From: Pseudomonas sp. N040
Lineage (GTDB): Bacteria > Pseudomonadota > Gammaproteobacteria > Pseudomonadales > Pseudomonadaceae
Assembly (NCBI RefSeq): GCF_015637705.1
Contig: NZ_JADOBE010000001.1
Location: 186,001 to 250,000, forward strand
Direction: 5' to 3'
Length of the DNA: 64,000 nt
Under the pieces are notes generated by a model. It searched no databases. It was not told the DNA's origin and saw only the letters and a program-made list of their open reading frames with translations. This document shows, one piece after another, positions 33,592 through 41,779 of this stretch; position 1 is the first letter of the stretch; each line of letters begins with the position of its first letter. The position numbers and the translations under genes are program-made.

Positions 33592-33857
33592 GCCTTGCTC
33601 CTTCTGTTTCAAGCAGGAAAGACTCTGCAAGGCCCGCGCCATCTATAATTAGTCATATATTTCAGTTAGTTATGCCTGTATTTTGCGCGCGCCGCACCAT
33701 CGCGGTGCACGCCTCGGCAGCTGCAGTGCAGGCCGGCAGCGGCCTGCACCGCTTCAGGGCGAGGCCGGCTGACGCACGCCCGCACAAATGCCGTGGACAG
33801 CGGCGTAGCGAAGCCGGATGCTAGGCTGACAAAAACAAGTCGAATCGGAGTCAACCC

Positions 33858-35528
33858 ATGAAAGCCATGAATCTTCAGGATTCCATGTTCCTCCTGATAG
33901 AGCAGCGCCAGCAGCCGATGCACGTCGGCGGATTGAGCATCTACACGCCGCCCAAAGGGGCAGGCCCGGATTATGTGGAGAACATCTACCAGGCCTGGCG
34001 CAAGCACGTGAAAGCCAACAAACCCTTCAACCAGCGGCCGGTGAGCAAGCTGGGCATCTGGTATTGGGAAGAGGACCAGGACTTCGATATCGACTATCAC
34101 CTGCGCCATCTGGCCCTGCCCAAGCCCGGGCGCATCCGTGAACTGCTGGCGATGGTTTCGCGCCTGCACGGCACGCTGATGGACCGCTCGCGCCCGCTGT
34201 GGGAAGTGAGCCTGATCGAGGGCCTGGCAGACGGGCGCTTTGCCATCTACTCGAAGATGCACCACTCCATGGTTGACGGCGTGACCGCCACCAAGATGGC
34301 CATCAATATGCACGCGTTCAATGCACAGGAAACCAAGCTGCCGCTCTGGGCCCAGGAACATGGCCGGCCAAGAAGTGGCCACCGGGAAGCTCCCGGATTG
34401 CTCAAGCAGGCCGCCGAAGCACTGCAAGCCGGCCGCGAGATGCTGCCCGGCGTGGTCAGTGGCTTGTGGGATCTCCTGCGCCCGGCGGAAGCGGATGCGG
34501 CGCTGTCGCAACCCTTCAAGGCGCCGCCCAGCCCCTTCAACGTTCCCATCACCGGCTCACGCCGCTTTGTTGCGCAGTCCTATGAACTGGCACGCCTGAA
34601 GGCCATCGGCAAAGCCGCCAACGCGACACTCAACGATGTGGTCCTGGCACTCTGCTCGGGCGCCCTGCGCCGCTACCTGCAGGAGCACAATGCGCTGGCG
34701 GAAGATTCGCTGATCGCCATGCTGCCGGTGTCCATGCACGGGGATACCGATAAAGGCGGCAATCAGGTCGCCACCATCCTGGCCAACCTGGCCACCAATG
34801 AACGTGACCCGCTCAAGCGCCTGGCGCGCATCGTGGCCTCCACCAGCGCCGCCAAGGAGCGTATGTCGAAGATGGTGCGCCTGGAAAAGGTCGCCCACAC
34901 CATGATGATGATGAGCCCGATGCTGCCGGGCATTGTCACCGGGCGCGCCGCGACCCATCCGGCGTTCAACCTGGTGATTTCCAACGTCCCGGGGCCGAGC
35001 AAGGACATGTACCTGAATGGCGCACATCTGGACGAGTCCTATCCGGTGTCGATCCCCATGGAATATCAGGCGATGAACATCACCGTCACCAGTTATGTTG
35101 GCGAGATGGCCTTCGGCTTCACCGCCTGTCGCCGCGCAGTACCCAACATGCAGCGCATGATCGACTACCTGGATCAGTCCTTCGTGGAACTGGAGCGGGC
35201 ACTGGGGTTGGCCCCTGCAGCTAAAGCCGCGCCCCCCGCCACGGCTGTTGCGGCCAAGCCGAAGGCGCTGCGCATGGCCCCCGTCGTTCCCGCCAAGCCC
35301 AAGCGCGTGGCCAAGGCAGCCGCCGTGTCGGCCGAACCCAAGGCCGCGAACAAGACACCGGCCACTCCAGCCAAGCCCAAGGCAGTGCGCAAGACACCCG
35401 CCGCCCCTGCCAAGCCCAAGAGCGTGACCAAGACAGCAGCCGTCTCGGCCAAACCCAAGGCCGCAAGCAAGACACCGGTGGTTCCGGCCAAACCGCGCGC
35501 CCGCAAGGCGGCGGTCACGGCCGGGTAA
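33858..35528 (+). CDS. wax ester synthase / diacylglycerol acyltransferase with histone-H1-like tail
   Basis: 556 aa. Residues 1-450 are a bacterial WS/DGAT: MNLQDSMFLLIEQ start, the catalytic HHSMVDG motif near 135-141, PLWEVSLIEGL before it, and NLVISNVPGPSKDMYLNGA in the C-terminal half. It makes wax esters or triacylglycerol from acyl-CoA. Residues from about 455 to the end are a Lys/Ala/Pro tail of repeated PAKPK, VSAKPKAASKTP and similar units, like histone H1 or AlgP. Such a tail is not part of the usual enzyme (about 460 aa) and is probably a gain by repeat expansion; it might bind DNA, RNA or anionic granule surfaces. Confidence 0.88.
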   Translation: MKAMNLQDSMFLLIEQRQQPMHVGGLSIYTPPKGAGPDYVENIYQAWRKHVKANKPFNQRPVSKLGIWYWEEDQDFDIDYHLRHLALPKPGRIRELLAMVSRLHGTLMDRSRPLWEVSLIEGLADGRFAIYSKMHHSMVDGVTATKMAINMHAFNAQETKLPLWAQEHGRPRSGHREAPGLLKQAAEALQAGREMLPGVVSGLWDLLRPAEADAALSQPFKAPPSPFNVPITGSRRFVAQSYELARLKAIGKAANATLNDVVLALCSGALRRYLQEHNALAEDSLIAMLPVSMHGDTDKGGNQVATILANLATNERDPLKRLARIVASTSAAKERMSKMVRLEKVAHTMMMMSPMLPGIVTGRAATHPAFNLVISNVPGPSKDMYLNGAHLDESYPVSIPMEYQAMNITVTSYVGEMAFGFTACRRAVPNMQRMIDYLDQSFVELERALGLAPAAKAAPPATAVAAKPKALRMAPVVPAKPKRVAKAAAVSAEPKAANKTPATPAKPKAVRKTPAAPAKPKSVTKTAAVSAKPKAASKTPVVPAKPRARKAAVTAG

Positions 35529-35651
35529 CGTCAGGCAGCGGCAACCGGGCGGGCTCGGAGCGCAGCGAAGAGCCCGCCATTGACCTCGGCGAACGCCGGC
35601 AACCCTGCCGGGTGCGCAGGCTTTACCGCGAGACCAGGCCAGGCCTGCATT

Positions 35652-36056
35652 TCAGAAGAACGACACCGCCTGCCCGCTACGGTCGAAGGCGATGAAATTG
35701 CCAATGCTGCCGGCTTCGATGGCACCCACCATCATCTTCAGCGGCTGCTCGGCTTCATCGCTGCCCGGGGCATGACCACCGCGCCCGGACAGGCCGGCAG
35801 AAAACACCAGATCCCAGCGCAGGCCGGTACGCTCCGACTCTTCCCGCAAGCCAGCAAAATCAGCCACCTCGGCCGGCAACTTGTCCACACAGAGCACCGG
35901 GCGCAACGAACCCCCTTCGCCGTCAGCATGCCGCTGTTGCTCGGCACCCGTGGCGTCTTCCGGAAGCTCGGCCGCGACGAACACGAACAACAGCCGCTGT
36001 GGCTCTTGCTGGGCCTTGGCGGCACTGAGCAGATCGGCGAAACAGGCAATATCCAT
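35652..36056 (-). CDS. conserved 134-aa protein beside nrdDG
   Basis: Start at ATG 36056 (AGGAA seven bases upstream); the longer frame to 36173 enters a repeat element. The sequence MDIACFADLLSAAKAQQEPQRLLFVFV, LPEDA, LCVDKLPAEVADFAGL and FSAGLSGRGG matches a small conserved family that I recall being labelled 'ribonucleotide reductase subunit alpha' in Pseudomonas and Burkholderia. It has no reductase motif, so that label is doubtful. It lies near nrdG-nrdD on the same strand, but a 196-bp repeat separates them. Confidence 0.6.
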   Translation of the reverse strand: MDIACFADLLSAAKAQQEPQRLLFVFVAAELPEDATGAEQQRHADGEGGSLRPVLCVDKLPAEVADFAGLREESERTGLRWDLVFSAGLSGRGGHAPGSDEAEQPLKMMVGAIEAGSIGNFIAFDRSGQAVSFF

Positions 36057-36080
36057 GGCAGGTTTCCTGATAGCGAATGA

Positions 36081-36276
36081 AAAGGCTATGTCCGCGTTGG
36101 TGGTTGAACATGCTTTTGTAGGCTGGGTTAGCCGCGCAGCGGCGTAACCCGGCATCGCTGCCAACGGCATCACCGTGCCCGGCCTTGCGGCTGCTTGGTG
36201 GGTTACGGCCCCTGGCCTGACCCACCCTGCAAAGGCCCACTTTCATGAATCAACTCATAACGAGTACAGCGCCAAT
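36081..36276 (+). repeat. MITE-like palindromic element, copy B
   Basis: Outer ends GGCTATGTCCGCGTT...GGTTGAA and ...CATAACGAGTACAGCGCCAAT, with an inner palindrome of GGGTTAGCCGCGCAGCGGCG and TGGTGGGTTACGGCC...GACCCACC. Same family as copies A (30221) and C (40568). Confidence 0.7.
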
Positions 36277-36349
36277 GAAAAACCGGCGCCGCACTCACTT
36301 TGAATGCACGCCTGCTGCTTGCCAATATCTCCAAAGGCATAGAGGCGGT

Positions 36350-37048
36350 TCAGGCCGAACGCAGGCTGAAGCGCGGAAACAGCTGTTCCAGATAGGGCCA
36401 CAGCGCCGCAGCCGCCGGCGGGCACAGCGAGGGCCCGAGCCCGGCGTCGAGCATGCTCTGGCTGCGCACCTGCTGCACCACAAAGTGCTGCACGCCAATC
36501 CCGGCCAGGCGCTCGGCCAGGCGTTGCAGGCGCCGGCAGTCGGACAGTTGCCAGTGCACCGAGGTGCGGCACTCGTAGTCGACACCGCTGGCCAGCAGCA
36601 GCTCCAGGCTCTGCCAGTTGGCCCGGCCACTGTCGGCTACCCCGGTAATCAGGGCAGTGTCCTCCTCCAGTGCCTTGACGTCGAAGCCGACCCAGTCGCA
36701 CAGCGGCAGCACCCGCTTCAGCGCGGCCGGCTTGATCCCGGCACTGTGCAGGCCGACCTTGAAGCCCAGCGCGCGCACCTGCTGCATGGCTGCCGGCAGA
36801 CCCGCCTGCAAAGTGGCCTCGCCGCCACTGAAGACCACCGCCTCGAGCAGGCCCTGGCGCCGCTGCAGGAATGCCAGCACCTCGGCCCAGGGCGTTTCCT
36901 GCTCGCCGCGCGCGCAGATCAGCCCGGGGTTATGGCAATAGCGGCAGCGCCAGGCACAGCCCTGGCAGAACAGCACGCAGGCCAGCTGCCCCGGATAATC
37001 CAGGGTGGTCAGCGGCAGCAGGCCGCCGACCCGCAGTGCCGGGCTCAC
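36350..37048 (-). CDS. nrdG: anaerobic ribonucleotide reductase activating enzyme
   Basis: 232 aa, GTG start at 37048, four bases after the preceding small ORF. Radical-SAM motif CAWRCRYC (Cys-x3-Cys-x2-Cys) near residues 31-38 and the Gly-rich SAM site VVFSGGEATLQ. It installs the glycyl radical on NrdD using SAM and an [4Fe-4S] cluster, needed for dNTP synthesis without oxygen. It is longer than E. coli NrdG (154 aa) but normal for the Pseudomonas type. Placed directly after the glycyl-radical ORF. Confidence 0.92.
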   Translation of the reverse strand: MSPALRVGGLLPLTTLDYPGQLACVLFCQGCAWRCRYCHNPGLICARGEQETPWAEVLAFLQRRQGLLEAVVFSGGEATLQAGLPAAMQQVRALGFKVGLHSAGIKPAALKRVLPLCDWVGFDVKALEEDTALITGVADSGRANWQSLELLLASGVDYECRTSVHWQLSDCRRLQRLAERLAGIGVQHFVVQQVRSQSMLDAGLGPSLCPPAAAALWPYLEQLFPRFSLRSA

Positions 37049-37052
37049 GCGC

Positions 37053-37211
37053 TCAACTCGCCGCCGCTTCGCGGAAGTGCAGGCGCTCGCGGTGTTCGGA
37101 CTGCTTGCCCGGATTGAACGCGCTGACCGGCCGGTGGTAGCCCATCACCCGGGTCCAGACTTCACAGCGCTGGCGTTGGGCTTGTGGCAGTTGCTCGATG
37201 GAATGTTGCAT
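37053..37211 (-). CDS. separate glycyl-radical domain of class III ribonucleotide reductase
   Basis: 52 aa, ATG 37211 with a strong AAGGAG eight bases upstream. The sequence RCEVWTRVMGYHRPVSAFNPGKQ ending in HRERLHF is what ends a normal NrdD: the RV-x-GY motif carries the radical glycine and FN-x-GK follows it in other class III reductases. The main nrdD frame stops before this part, after its zinc site, and 119 bp with a palindrome lie between. The reductase is thus made as two polypeptides or this is an old break kept functional by a new ribosome site. nrdG follows at once. Confidence 0.75.
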   Translation of the reverse strand: MQHSIEQLPQAQRQRCEVWTRVMGYHRPVSAFNPGKQSEHRERLHFREAAAS

Positions 37212-37245
37212 GGTGTGACTCCTTGCGTGGGTGAAAATAACAATC

Positions 37246-37327
37246 CGCAGGGTGGACAACGGCAACGCCTTGTCCGCCAGACTGATCCGCTGGTGGAAAA
37301 GCCGCAGGCGGCGTTTTCCACCCTGCG
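37246..37327. repeat. REP-like palindrome between the two nrdD parts
   Basis: CGCAGGGTGGACAACGGC ... GGCGTTTTCCACCCTGCG, 82 bp. Same family as 57067-57147. It begins four bases after the nrdD stop and ends 34 bp before the small ORF, so it may attenuate transcription or protect the upstream mRNA. Confidence 0.7.
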
Positions 37328-37330
37328 CCA

Positions 37331-39349
37331 TCAGGCACAATTTGCCGCCATGCACGCCTGCTGCCGCAACAACAGCTCATCGCACTTCGGACAGAATTCG
37401 TGCTCGCCATCCAGGTAGCCGTGCACCGGACAGATCGAGAAGGTCGGGGTGATGGTCAGGTACGGCAGGCGGAACCGGCTCAGCGCCTTGCGCACCAGCT
37501 GCTTGCAGGCCGTGGCCGAGGAAATCCGTTCGGCCATGTACAGGTGCAGCACGGTGCCGCCGGTGTACTTGCACTGCAACTCGTCCTGCAGCTCCAGCGC
37601 CTCGAACGGGTCGTCGGTAAAGCCCACCGGTAACTGCGAGGAATTGGTGTAGTAGGGCGCCTCGCTGCAACCGGCCTGCAGGATGTCCGGGTAGCGCTTG
37701 CGGTCTTCCTTGGCGAAACGGTAGGTGGTGCCTTCCGCCGGCGTGGCTTCGAGGTTGTACAGGTGGCCGGTGTCCTCCTGGAAGCGCACCAGGGTGGCGC
37801 GCACATGGTCGAGCAGGCGCACGGCAAACTGACGCCCGGCTGCGCTGTGCATGCCCTCGCGGTCGGCGCTGAAGTTGCGCAGCATCTCGTGCAGGCCATT
37901 CAGGCCGATGGTCGAGAAGTGATTGCGCAGGGTGCCCAGGTAGCGCTTGGTGTAAGGGTAGAGGCCGTTGTCCATGTGCTGCTGGATGACCTTGCGCTTG
38001 ACCTCCAGGCTCTGCATGGCCAGCTCCATCAATTGGTCGATACGCAGCAGCAGGCCCGCTTCATCGCCCTTGTGCAGGTAGCCCAGCCGTGCGCAGTTGA
38101 TGGTCACCACGCCGAGGGAGCCGGTCTGCTCGGCCGAACCGAACAACCCGCCGCCGCGCTTGAGCAGCTCGCGCACATCCAGTTGCAGGCGGCAGCACAT
38201 CGAGCGCACCTGATTGGGCTGCATGTCCGAGTTGAGGAAGTTCTGGAAGTACGGCAGGCCGTAGCGCGCGGTCATCTCGAACAGGCGCTCGGCGTTCTCG
38301 CTGTCCCAGGGGAAGTCGTGAGTGATGTTGTAGGTCGGGATCGGGAAGGTGAACACCCGGCCCTTGGCATCGCCGGCCATCATCACCTCGATATAGGCGC
38401 GGTTGATCAGCTCCATCTCGGCCTGCAGCTCGCCGTAGGCGAAGGGCATTTCCACCCCGCCGATGTAGGGGATCTGCTCGCGCAGGTCCTCCGGGCAGAC
38501 CCAGTCGAAGGTCAGGTTGGTGAACGGCGTCTGCGTGCCCCAGCGTGACGGCACGTTGAGGTTGTAGATAAATTCCTGAATGGCCTGACGCACCTCGGCA
38601 AATTGCAGATTGTCCTTGCGCACATAGGGTGCCAGATAAGTGTCGAAGGAGCTGAAGGCTTGGGCGCCGGCCCACTCGTTCTGCAGGGTGCCGAGAAAAT
38701 TCACCATCTGCCCGAGGGCGCTGGACAGGTGCTTCGGCGGCCCGGCCTCGACCCGTCCCGGCACACCATTCAGGCCCTCGTTGAGCAGGCTGCGCAGCGA
38801 CCAGCCGGCGCAATAGCCGGCGAGCATGTCGAGGTCGTGGATATGCAGATCGCCTTCCCGGTGCGCAGCGCCGATGGCCTGGCTGTAGACCTCGTCCAGC
38901 CAATAGTTGGCGGTGACCTTGCCGGCCACGTTGAGGACCAGGCCACCGAGCGAGTAGCCCTGGTTGGCATTGGCCTGTACGCGCCAGTCCTCGCGGCGCA
39001 GGTATTCGTTCATCGAGGCGGCCACCTCGACGATCGCCTTGCGGTCGCGGCGCAGCCGACCGTGCTGCTCGCGGTAGACGATATAGGCGCGCGCGGTGCG
39101 GAAGTAGCCGGCATCCAGCAGCACCTGCTCGGCCAGGTCCTGCACCTGCTCGACATCCACCATGCGCTGCCCGCGCAGGCGCGCCAGCAGGACGCTGGTC
39201 AGCGCCTGGGCCTGCCCGCTGTCGAACTCGCCAACCGCCTGGCCGGCCGCCGCCAGGGCGCGGCGGATCCGCTGGGGGTCAAAGGCAGCCTTGCTGCCGT
39301 CACGCTTGTAGATCTGCACGGGCAACCGCAGGTCGGAACAGTCGTTCAT
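37331..39349 (-). CDS. nrdD: anaerobic (class III) ribonucleoside-triphosphate reductase, main part
   Basis: 672 aa from ATG 39349 (AGGGGG seven bases upstream). Residues 8-95 form the ATP-cone allosteric domain (QIYKRDGSKAAFDPQRI). The barrel follows, with SMCCRLQLD holding the active-site cysteine. The end has the zinc site CPVH...CPKC and then stops at CMAANCA; the RV-x-GY glycyl-radical motif that should follow is on the separate ORF at 37053-37211. The enzyme reduces NTPs to dNTPs in anaerobic growth and would work with the nitrate respiration genes at the right end of the window. Tandem NrdR-box-like repeats lie upstream. Confidence 0.9.
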   Translation of the reverse strand: MNDCSDLRLPVQIYKRDGSKAAFDPQRIRRALAAAGQAVGEFDSGQAQALTSVLLARLRGQRMVDVEQVQDLAEQVLLDAGYFRTARAYIVYREQHGRLRRDRKAIVEVAASMNEYLRREDWRVQANANQGYSLGGLVLNVAGKVTANYWLDEVYSQAIGAAHREGDLHIHDLDMLAGYCAGWSLRSLLNEGLNGVPGRVEAGPPKHLSSALGQMVNFLGTLQNEWAGAQAFSSFDTYLAPYVRKDNLQFAEVRQAIQEFIYNLNVPSRWGTQTPFTNLTFDWVCPEDLREQIPYIGGVEMPFAYGELQAEMELINRAYIEVMMAGDAKGRVFTFPIPTYNITHDFPWDSENAERLFEMTARYGLPYFQNFLNSDMQPNQVRSMCCRLQLDVRELLKRGGGLFGSAEQTGSLGVVTINCARLGYLHKGDEAGLLLRIDQLMELAMQSLEVKRKVIQQHMDNGLYPYTKRYLGTLRNHFSTIGLNGLHEMLRNFSADREGMHSAAGRQFAVRLLDHVRATLVRFQEDTGHLYNLEATPAEGTTYRFAKEDRKRYPDILQAGCSEAPYYTNSSQLPVGFTDDPFEALELQDELQCKYTGGTVLHLYMAERISSATACKQLVRKALSRFRLPYLTITPTFSICPVHGYLDGEHEFCPKCDELLLRQQACMAANCA

Positions 39350-39364
39350 GGAACACCCCCTAAA

Positions 39365-39412
39365 ACACAACATGGTGCTATTGATGTTTTTATCAACCAC
39401 TACATGTTGTGC
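39365..39412. promoter_or_regulatory. two NrdR-box-like sites upstream of nrdD
   Basis: ACACAACATGGTGC (from 39365) and CCACTACATGTTGTGC (39397-39412) resemble the NrdR consensus (ACACTATATATTGTGT; 12 of 16 in the second) and are 32 bp apart, three helical turns, as tandem NrdR boxes usually are. A TTGAT-N6-ATCAA element (39381-39396) lies between them; the FNR/ANR consensus has N4, so it is not a proper ANR site. Confidence 0.5.
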
Positions 39413-39554
39413 AATCTACGACTAATTGCCGAAGCTGAATTGACCGTTATCAAGAACCGCAAAAAACCGCTGCCCATCCGCCGCAGGCTTGCCTAGACTG
39501 GTCACGGCAAGCCCATCAACCGGCACAACCCGCCGCCCCTACCGGAGAAACACC

Positions 39555-39947
39555 ATGACCCCATTGCTTGAACTGGTTGTCTATATGACTCTGCTGACTT
39601 TTGTCGCGATCATGCTCGGCGCCGTGCTGCGCAACCGCGAATGGACGCTGGACGGCATGAAAGTCGGCCTGAGCAATCGCGACCAGCTGCCCGCAGCCAC
39701 TGCCCTCGGCGGGCGTGCCGAACGGGCGGCACAGAACACCAAGGAAAACTTCATCCTGTTCACCGCGCTGGCGCTGACAGCACAGCTGGCCGGTCTCGGC
39801 GAACAGGCCACGGCGGGTGCGACACTGTTCTTCTGGGCACGGGTGGTCTACCTGCCGCTGTACATCCTCGGCATCACCTATGTCCGCAGCGCGGTCTGGG
39901 GGGTAGGTATCGCCGGCCTGGGCATGATGGTGCTGGCGCTGATCTGA
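39555..39947 (+). CDS. MAPEG family membrane protein
   Basis: 130 aa from ATG 39555 with GGAGAA upstream. Four membrane helices; the GLSNRDQLPAATALGGRAERAAQNTKENF loop with its Glu-Arg and Asn residues is the MAPEG signature. Relatives are glutathione transferases or peroxidases in membranes; bacterial ones have no settled substrate. Single gene, divergent from nrdD. Confidence 0.82.
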   Translation: MTPLLELVVYMTLLTFVAIMLGAVLRNREWTLDGMKVGLSNRDQLPAATALGGRAERAAQNTKENFILFTALALTAQLAGLGEQATAGATLFFWARVVYLPLYILGITYVRSAVWGVGIAGLGMMVLALI

Positions 39948-39985
39948 AGCACAGCCCCCTGCCTGGCGGGCGAGGGGGCAACCAC

Positions 39986-40420
39986 TCACGCCAGCCGGCT
40001 GACCAGCTGGGTCCCGTGCAACAGGTTGTCGGCCAGCGGACAGCGCTGTTCGATCAGTTCGAGAAAGGCCTGCTTCTGCGCGGTGCTCAAGTCGGCATCG
40101 ATCGTCACCGCCACACGCAGCTGCTGGAAACCCGGCCGCACGTCGGGATTGCGCCCGAGCAGGCCGTCAGGGTCATAGTCGGCCTCAAGCTCGAACTGCA
40201 TCCCGCGCAGCTCGAATTTCTGCTGGTGGGCGATGAAGCGGCCGATGGTGCCGAAACAGCCGGCCACCGCGGCCAGGATGGCTTCCAGCGGGGTCGGCCC
40301 GAGATCCTTGCCGGCGGCATTCTTCGGCTGATCCATGACCAGGGTGTGATTGCCGCACTGCACTTGCACAGCCATGCCGCTGTCCATGCGGCCAGTGGCG
40401 ACGATGGTCTTGAGTGTCAT
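39986..40420 (-). CDS. OsmC/Ohr-family peroxidase-like protein
   Basis: 144 aa from ATG 40420 (AGGAG seven bases upstream). The two redox cysteines are present, in AVAGCFGTI and EQRCPLADN, with the conserved PTPLEAILAAVAG helix. OsmC/Ohr proteins reduce organic hydroperoxides with thiol donors. This one falls in the general OsmC group (no clear Ohr-type arginine pattern seen), convergent with the MAPEG gene. Confidence 0.85.
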   Translation of the reverse strand: MTLKTIVATGRMDSGMAVQVQCGNHTLVMDQPKNAAGKDLGPTPLEAILAAVAGCFGTIGRFIAHQQKFELRGMQFELEADYDPDGLLGRNPDVRPGFQQLRVAVTIDADLSTAQKQAFLELIEQRCPLADNLLHGTQLVSRLA

Positions 40421-40567
40421 CAACGTTCTCCTGCCAGCGCTGAAATAACCTGCCCCGCCACCTTGCCAGTGGCGATTTCAGCAACAGGATAAGCACACCG
40501 GCAGCGCTCCGACTTGACCGGCATCAGGCATTGCGCAGTAGCGAAAATATCGGCTATTCCCAACAAT

Positions 40568-40730
40568 AAAGGCTATGTGTGCGTTATGGGTTGAAGAGCC
40601 GCTTGTCGTAGGGTGGGCCTTGGCCCACCGCTGCCAACCTCTGGCCCGTCCTGCCGTTTCGCGCTTTTGGTGGGCTGAAGCCCACCCTACGACAGGCGAG
40701 GATTCAACCCGTAACGAGTACAGCGCCAAT
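40568..40730 (+). repeat. MITE-like palindromic element, copy C
   Basis: Outer ends GGCTATGTGTGCGTTATGGG and CGTAACGAGTACAGCGCCAAT as in copy B, but the inner palindrome is different (CGTAGGGTGGGCCTTGGCCCACC ... GGTGGGCTGAAGCCCACCCTACG type). Shared borders with swapped cores suggest modular turnover. It lies in the gap before the end of the tad cluster. Confidence 0.65.
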
Positions 40731-40737
40731 CACCACC

Positions 40738-41778
40738 CTACTCGGCAATCGCCGCCGGCTTCACCTCGGCCGCGGCCACGGCGTCAGCACCGGTGGCAGT
40801 GGTACTGGACTGGCGAAGCCTTCTGATCTGCTGCACGCGATTGAGGTTATCCCAGGCGATGTTGTAATAGGACGGTGACTGCTCGATGGCGCTGCGCAGG
40901 AACTGTTCGGCCTGATCCAGCTGGCCTTCGATCAGGCACACATAGCCCACATCATTGCTCGCCTCGGCACGGCTCTCGATCTGCTCGAAGGCGGAAAGCG
41001 CCTCCTCGTAGCGCCCCTGGCGCGCCAGCAGCAACCCGTAGTTGCGCCACAGTGGTTTGTTACCGGAGTCGTACGTGATGCCGCGCTTGTAGGCCGTGGC
41101 GGCTTCATCCCAGCGCCCGGCCAGGTAGAAGGAATAGCCCAGGCTGTTCTGCACCAGCGCCGAGCGGGGCTCGATCTGCAAGGCCAGCCGGTAATAAGCC
41201 TCGGCCTGCGGGAAGTCATTGCGCAGGTCGGCCAGCACGCCCAGGCCGTTGTAGACCTTGACGGGTGAGCGGCTGTCAACCTTGAGTTCAGCCACGCTCG
41301 GTGGATTGCTGATCCCGCCATTCGCCTGGCGCTGCTGATCCAGCGCCACGGCCTTGAACAGCAGCTCTTGCGCCCGTTCCGGATTACGCCCTGCCAGGTT
41401 CAACAGGCCCAATTCGGCCAGGGCGTCGGGATTGTTCGGGGCGCTTGCCAGTACCTCATTGAAAGCCAGTTCGGCGAGCTGGAAATTACCCCGCTCGCGA
41501 TGGATACGACCCACCCACACCAACGCCTCGTAGCGTTTCGGATCCAGCTCCAGAGCGCGCAGATACTGGAACAGGGACTGATCCAGATCGCCTGCCTGAT
41601 ACGCTTGTGCGGCCATCCGCATGGCCTCGTCCGGTGAGCTGATTTCCCTTTGCGCCTGATACAGCACTGAATTGTTACCGTTGTAGATCGCGCGACTGCC
41701 GTCCGCCTTCTCCACCTCCATGCTCTTGCATGCCGATAACGCAATGATCATCACCAGTAGCAGGCCATTCTTGTTCAT
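40738..41778 (-). CDS. tadD: Flp pilus assembly lipoprotein with TPR repeats
   Basis: 346 aa. Signal peptide with lipobox ALSAC (Cys17), so it is lipid-anchored, most likely to the outer membrane. Residues 50-315 are about seven tetratricopeptide repeats (AAQAYQAGDLDQSLFQYLRALELDP, NNPDALAELGLLNL, VQNSLGYSFYLAGRWDEA and so on). TadD acts as pilotin or scaffold for the secretin. Last gene of the tad operon. Confidence 0.88.
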   Translation of the reverse strand: MNKNGLLLVMIIALSACKSMEVEKADGSRAIYNGNNSVLYQAQREISSPDEAMRMAAQAYQAGDLDQSLFQYLRALELDPKRYEALVWVGRIHRERGNFQLAELAFNEVLASAPNNPDALAELGLLNLAGRNPERAQELLFKAVALDQQRQANGGISNPPSVAELKVDSRSPVKVYNGLGVLADLRNDFPQAEAYYRLALQIEPRSALVQNSLGYSFYLAGRWDEAATAYKRGITYDSGNKPLWRNYGLLLARQGRYEEALSAFEQIESRAEASNDVGYVCLIEGQLDQAEQFLRSAIEQSPSYYNIAWDNLNRVQQIRRLRQSSTTATGADAVAAAEVKPAAIAE

Positions 41779-41779
41779 G

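Noticed and set aside
35174-35518. 114-aa minus-strand frame rich in LGLAGTAGVL repeats
   Set aside because: Antisense image of the Lys-Ala-Pro repeats in the acyltransferase tail.
39381-39396. TTGAT...ATCAA as an ANR/FNR box
   Set aside because: The spacer is six bases instead of four, so it does not fit the consensus; listed only as part of the NrdR region.
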